The position numbers and the translations under genes were made by a program. The notes beneath the pieces were generated by a model. That model searched no databases and had not been told where the DNA came from. It was given only the letters and a program-made list of their open reading frames with translations. A stretch of DNA of 64,000 nt, from the NCBI RefSeq assembly GCF_900103265.1, contig NZ_FMWX01000009.1:62001-126000 (forward strand). The letters are read 5' to 3'. The stretch comes from Sphingomonas sp. NFR15. Its GTDB lineage: Bacteria > Pseudomonadota > Alphaproteobacteria > Sphingomonadales > Sphingomonadaceae. Numbering within the stretch: the stretch's first letter is position 1; each line of letters starts with the position of its first letter. Below are positions 60,682 through 64,000 of this stretch, piece by piece.

Positions 60682-61980
60682 ATGCCGACGATCAGCCGGA
60701 GAGCGATGATGACCGCGGCGGCGGCCTTGCCCGTCGCCGGCCGGCTGGGCGCGGCGATGCCGGGGCGCGGTCCGGCGCCGGACAGCCGCGCCGCCCGCCC
60801 CGATGACGAAGCCTATTGGGCGAAGATCGCCGCGCAATATGATGTGAGCCGCGACGTCATCCAGCTCGAAAACGGCAATTGGGGCATCATGGCGAAACCC
60901 GTGCTCGCCGCCTATGAACGCGCGGTCGAGCGGGTCAACCGCGAGAACAGCTTCTACACCCGCCGCGGCTTCGCGGGCGATTACCGCGCGATACATCAGC
61001 GGGTGGCGGCGGCGCTGGGCGTCGGCGCCGACGAAATCGCGCTGACCCGAAATGCCACCGAGGCGTTGCAGGGGCTGATCGACGGCTACAATAAGTTGCG
61101 GCCGGGCGATGCGGTGCTGACCGCCGATCTCGATTACGACAGCATGCTCGGCTGCTTCGACGGGCTGAAGGCGCGGCGCGGAGTGCAGGTGGTGCGGATC
61201 GCGCTCCCCGAACCGGCAACATATCAGGGCGTGATCGACGCCTATACACGGGCGTTCGCCGCCAATCCCAAGATCCGGCTGGTGCTGCTCACCCACCTCA
61301 GCCACCGCACCGGGCTGGTAATCCCGGTGCGCGAGATCGTGGCGATGGCGCGCGCGCGTGGCATAGACGCAATCGTCGATGCCGCGCACAGTTGGGGGCA
61401 ACTCGATTTCGACTTCGCCGATCTCGGCGTCGATTTCGCCGGCTTCAATCTGCACAAATGGTGGGGCGCGCCGCTCGGCGTCGGTGTGTTGTATCTCCGG
61501 AAGAGCCGGGTACGTGACATCGATCCCGACCCCGCGAATGGCGAGAGCGACCCCGACAGCGTGCATGCGCGCGTCCACACCGGCACGAGCGATTTCGCCG
61601 CGATGTTGACCGTGCCGGACGCGTTCGACTTCCAGCAGGCGATCGGCACGCCGGCGCGGGCGGCGCGGCTGCGCTATTTGCGCGATCGCTGGGCCGAGCC
61701 GCTGCGCACGCTGGACGGGTTGCAGATCCTGACGCCGAGCGATCCGCGCTCGCACGGCGGCATAACATCGTTCCGCATCCGCGGCCTCGTCACCCCGGCC
61801 GACAATATCGCCGTGGCGAAAATGCTGCTCGACGAATTCGGCATCTTCACCGTCCACCGCACCGGGGTCGCGGCCGGGGCGTGCGTGCGGGTCACACCGG
61901 CGTTGTTCACCGATCCGGCACAGATCGACAAGCTCGCCGCGGCGCTGCCACAGGTGGTCAAGCGGCTTGCGAAAGGCTGA
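60682..61980 (+). CDS. Class V PLP-dependent aminotransferase-fold enzyme with Tat-type signal
   Basis: 432 residues. The N-terminus ISRRAMMTAAAALPVAG is a twin-arginine export signal, suggesting a folded PLP enzyme in the periplasm. The PLP fold is complete: TRNATEALQGL (phosphate contact), TADLDYDSML, LLTHLSHRTGLVIP, the aspartate of DAAHSWGQ, and the Schiff-base lysine in FNLHKWWGAPLG. This resembles isopenicillin-N-epimerase-like and cysteine-desulfurase-like proteins; the exact reaction is unknown. It lies in a unit with the TonB receptor just upstream. Confidence 0.85.
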   Translation: MPTISRRAMMTAAAALPVAGRLGAAMPGRGPAPDSRAARPDDEAYWAKIAAQYDVSRDVIQLENGNWGIMAKPVLAAYERAVERVNRENSFYTRRGFAGDYRAIHQRVAAALGVGADEIALTRNATEALQGLIDGYNKLRPGDAVLTADLDYDSMLGCFDGLKARRGVQVVRIALPEPATYQGVIDAYTRAFAANPKIRLVLLTHLSHRTGLVIPVREIVAMARARGIDAIVDAAHSWGQLDFDFADLGVDFAGFNLHKWWGAPLGVGVLYLRKSRVRDIDPDPANGESDPDSVHARVHTGTSDFAAMLTVPDAFDFQQAIGTPARAARLRYLRDRWAEPLRTLDGLQILTPSDPRSHGGITSFRIRGLVTPADNIAVAKMLLDEFGIFTVHRTGVAAGACVRVTPALFTDPAQIDKLAAALPQVVKRLAKG

Positions 61981-62211
61981 CGACCGGGGAGAACCCGACC
62001 TTCAGGCGGGGAGCCCCGCGATCCCGGCGACGCCTGCGTGGTCATAGGAGCATGGATCGAGCCGCCAACACAGGAGTGCAGGCGCCCACTACAACACGGC
62101 GGGGGGGTACGAAGCGGCGAGCGCCTGCCCGATGGGTGTTGCCCTCCGCGGGGCGCCGCGACCATCCGCAATGTCCCGGAGCGTACCGTTCGGACGATCC
62201 CGTGCCCGCTC

Positions 62212-64000
62212 CTAAGCATCCGCCAAGGGCACCGTGAAGTGGAAGCAGGAGCCCTTCCCCTCCTCCGTTTCGTACCAGATGCGGCCGCCATGCGCTTCGA
62301 CGACGGATCGGCAGATCGACAGTCCCAGGCCCATGCCCGTGCCCACGCCCATGCCTTCCGCCTTGTCGCTCAGGAAGGGCTTGAAAAGCCTCGCGGCGGC
62401 TTCGGCCGAAATGCCGGGGCCATTGTCGGTCACGGTGAACTGAACCATGTCGCGATCGACCCTGGCGCCGACGTCGATAACGCCGCCGCGCCCAAGAACA
62501 TCGATGGCGTTACGGATCAGGTTCATCAGCGCCTGCTGGATCTGGACACGATCCACGAGAATGCGGGGCATCGTGCGAGGCACGCTGGAGGTGCAGGAGA
62601 TGCCTTTGACCTTGCAGTCCACAGCCCCAAGGATCATCGCCTGGGCTGTAACGTCATGCGGATCTTCGATCGTCCGGTCTAGTTCCTCGCGGCGAACGAA
62701 CTCCCGCAAACCATGTACGATCGCACCGGCACGCAAGGCTTCGCGGCCCGCTTCCTCCAACGCCTCGCCGACCAGCGCACAGGCGTCCGCGCGTTCCTCT
62801 CCGACAAGCGTGGCCGCCGCCTGAAGGTAGTTGGCGATCGCGTTGAGCGGCTGGTTCAGCTCATGGGCAAGCGTCGTCGCCATCGTGCCGGCGGTCGTGA
62901 TCCGCGATATGCGCAGCAATTGTGTCTGAAGCGTGCGCCGCTCCGCTTCGACGCGTTCGGCCGCAGTGAGATCGCGCATGAAGCCGGTGAGAATCTTGCT
63001 GCCTCCTGCGGTAGCTTCGCCGACGAAGAGCCTCAGCGAGAAGACTTCTCCGGTCTTGCGGCGCCCTTGGACCTCTCGCGGTCCCGTCAACGGCCCGCGT
63101 GCGGGATCGGCACCATATCGTTCGATACCGCGATTGTGTTTCAGCGCATCGTCGGGAGACATGAGCATGGAGATGCTACGCCCGAGCACCTCATCGGCGG
63201 TGTAGCCGAACATCTGCTGCGCCGCAGGGCTGAAAGAGAGTACATCGCCCTTCTCGTCGGCGGTCACCATCGCATCCGGAACGGTGTCCAGGATGGAGCG
63301 TAACTGCGCGACGCGTGCCTCGGCCGCCTGCATCCGCTCCCAGTCGGGCGTCATGTCGTGCACGACGGAGCCGAACCCGATCGCATTGCCCGCCGCATCA
63401 CGCACCGCATTCACGGTTGCGTCGGCCAGGAACTGCGTTCCGTCCTTGCGCAAGCGCGCCGAGCGCGAGTGACAGCTACCTTCTTCCAGCGCCGTGCGTA
63501 GCTGCGTGGCGGGCAGTCCGGTCATTCGGTCGGAGGGCAGGAAGAGAAAGCTGTGTTCGCGCCCAAGGGCCTCCACTTCGCTCCAGCCGTAAAGCCGCTG
63601 GGCGCCGGCATTCCAGATAATCACCCGCCCGCGACGATCAAGGAAGCACAATGCATGTCGCTCGGCGCTGTCGATCAGCAGGTTCAACTCGCGGTTGAGC
63701 GCCGCCGCCCGCGTCTGGCTTCGCACCAGCCCGGTGAGGACTTCGGTGAACAAGACGATTCCGCCGATCTCCCCGCCGGGGCGGCGCCAGGGCATGACCT
63801 CCCAGCGCACCCAGTCGGTCGCTCCGTCAGCACGGTCGAAACGCTCGATATCGCTGGAAACCGTCTCGCCGTGCAGCGCCCGGCCATGAACCGCCCGCCA
63901 ATCCTCGCCGATCTCCGGGAACAACTCGTAATGAGATTTTCCCTCGATGCTGCTCTCACTCAGGTTGTAGTCCGTGAGCCAGCGGCGGCTAACGCGCAGA
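62212..64000 (-). CDS. FixL-like multi-PAS sensor histidine kinase (5' end beyond window)
   Basis: The frame is open through the right edge: above TTG 63924 it continues with PAS-like sequence (SRRWLTDYNLSESSIEGKSH), so the start is not in the window. Visible order: end of one PAS, a second PAS (FLDRRGRVIIWNAGAQRLYG), a third PAS (VPDAMVTADEKGDVLSFSP ... LKHNRGIERYG ... GFMRDLTAAE) and the kinase with H-box TLAHELNQPLNAI, N-box NLIRNAIDVL, G1 DNGPGIS and G2 GMGLGLSI. The third PAS and the kinase match FixL; the histidine at 63136-63138 aligns with the FixL haem ligand. No membrane helix is visible. No response regulator is in view. Confidence 0.88.
   Translation of the reverse strand, partial: LRVSRRWLTDYNLSESSIEGKSHYELFPEIGEDWRAVHGRALHGETVSSDIERFDRADGATDWVRWEVMPWRRPGGEIGGIVLFTEVLTGLVRSQTRAAALNRELNLLIDSAERHALCFLDRRGRVIIWNAGAQRLYGWSEVEALGREHSFLFLPSDRMTGLPATQLRTALEEGSCHSRSARLRKDGTQFLADATVNAVRDAAGNAIGFGSVVHDMTPDWERMQAAEARVAQLRSILDTVPDAMVTADEKGDVLSFSPAAQQMFGYTADEVLGRSISMLMSPDDALKHNRGIERYGADPARGPLTGPREVQGRRKTGEVFSLRLFVGEATAGGSKILTGFMRDLTAAERVEAERRTLQTQLLRISRITTAGTMATTLAHELNQPLNAIANYLQAAATLVGEERADACALVGEALEEAGREALRAGAIVHGLREFVRREELDRTIEDPHDVTAQAMILGAVDCKVKGISCTSSVPRTMPRILVDRVQIQQALMNLIRNAIDVLGRGGVIDVGARVDRDMVQFTVTDNGPGISAEAAARLFKPFLSDKAEGMGVGTGMGLGLSICRSVVEAHGGRIWYETEEGKGSCFHFTVPLADA

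Noticed and set aside
62095..62112. A run of seven G residues with a small GC hairpin near 62005
   Set aside because: No U-tract follows and the G run is not in a coding region, so neither a terminator nor phase variation can be supported.

Overview
The window is high-GC, gene-dense chromosomal DNA whose gene orders and protein families point to an alphaproteobacterium of the Sphingomonas group. Reasons: the order rpsB-tsf-pyrH-frr-uppS-cdsA-dxr-rseP-bamA-skp-fabZ; the zinc-independent alphaproteobacterial L31; ntrYX followed by hfq-hflX with a tandem (two-Sm) Hfq; many TonB-dependent receptors; and frequent GTG/TTG starts with 4-bp stop/start overlaps. No phage, insertion sequence or CRISPR array was seen. 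The genus call is inference; no marker rRNA lies in the window.

Left, 1-16 kb (accessory): the tail of an unknown gene and a ComEC-like metallo-beta-lactamase-fold protein; a minus-strand pair of secreted unknowns (the second resembles DUF6683); a SAM methyltransferase; then a FecI-type sigma factor, FecR anti-sigma, an STN-containing TonB receptor, a second paralogous TonB receptor without STN, and a periplasmic GH37 trehalase. I read this block as a surface-signalling locus for trehalose or a trehalose-containing glycan, with a strong terminator hairpin just before the trehalase. A small secreted protein and a DUF1176 protein follow. The 16.0-17.0 kb stretch is poor in genes and holds a broken gene, ending at tRNA-Lys(CTT).

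Middle, 17-31 kb (core): the elongasome operon mreB-mreC-mreD-mrdA-rodA (minus strand), divergent mutL, a TetR regulator divergent from an O-methyltransferase, a Kef-type antiporter with RCK domain, icd, and the phosphatidylethanolamine pair psd-pssA.

31-49 kb (core): rpsB-tsf with an intercistronic hairpin and a terminator after tsf; pyrH to fabZ, joining mRNA translation, undecaprenyl-PP, CDP-DAG, isoprenoid, envelope-stress and outer-membrane assembly genes; rpmE; ntrY with a long hairpin that covers its ribosome binding site; ntrX lacking the sigma-54 contact loop; tandem hfq; hflX.

49-58 kb (core, minus strand): mazG with an AT-rich palindrome upstream, a small membrane protein, a PhnP-like hydrolase, tatD, metG, holB, tmk, a PBP5-type carboxypeptidase, a SPOR protein, mltB, then tRNA-Ser(TGA) on the plus strand. 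Right end, 58-64 kb (accessory): a TonB receptor with a Tat-signal class V aminotransferase, and a FixL-like multi-PAS histidine kinase running off the edge whose second PAS keeps the haem-ligand histidine.
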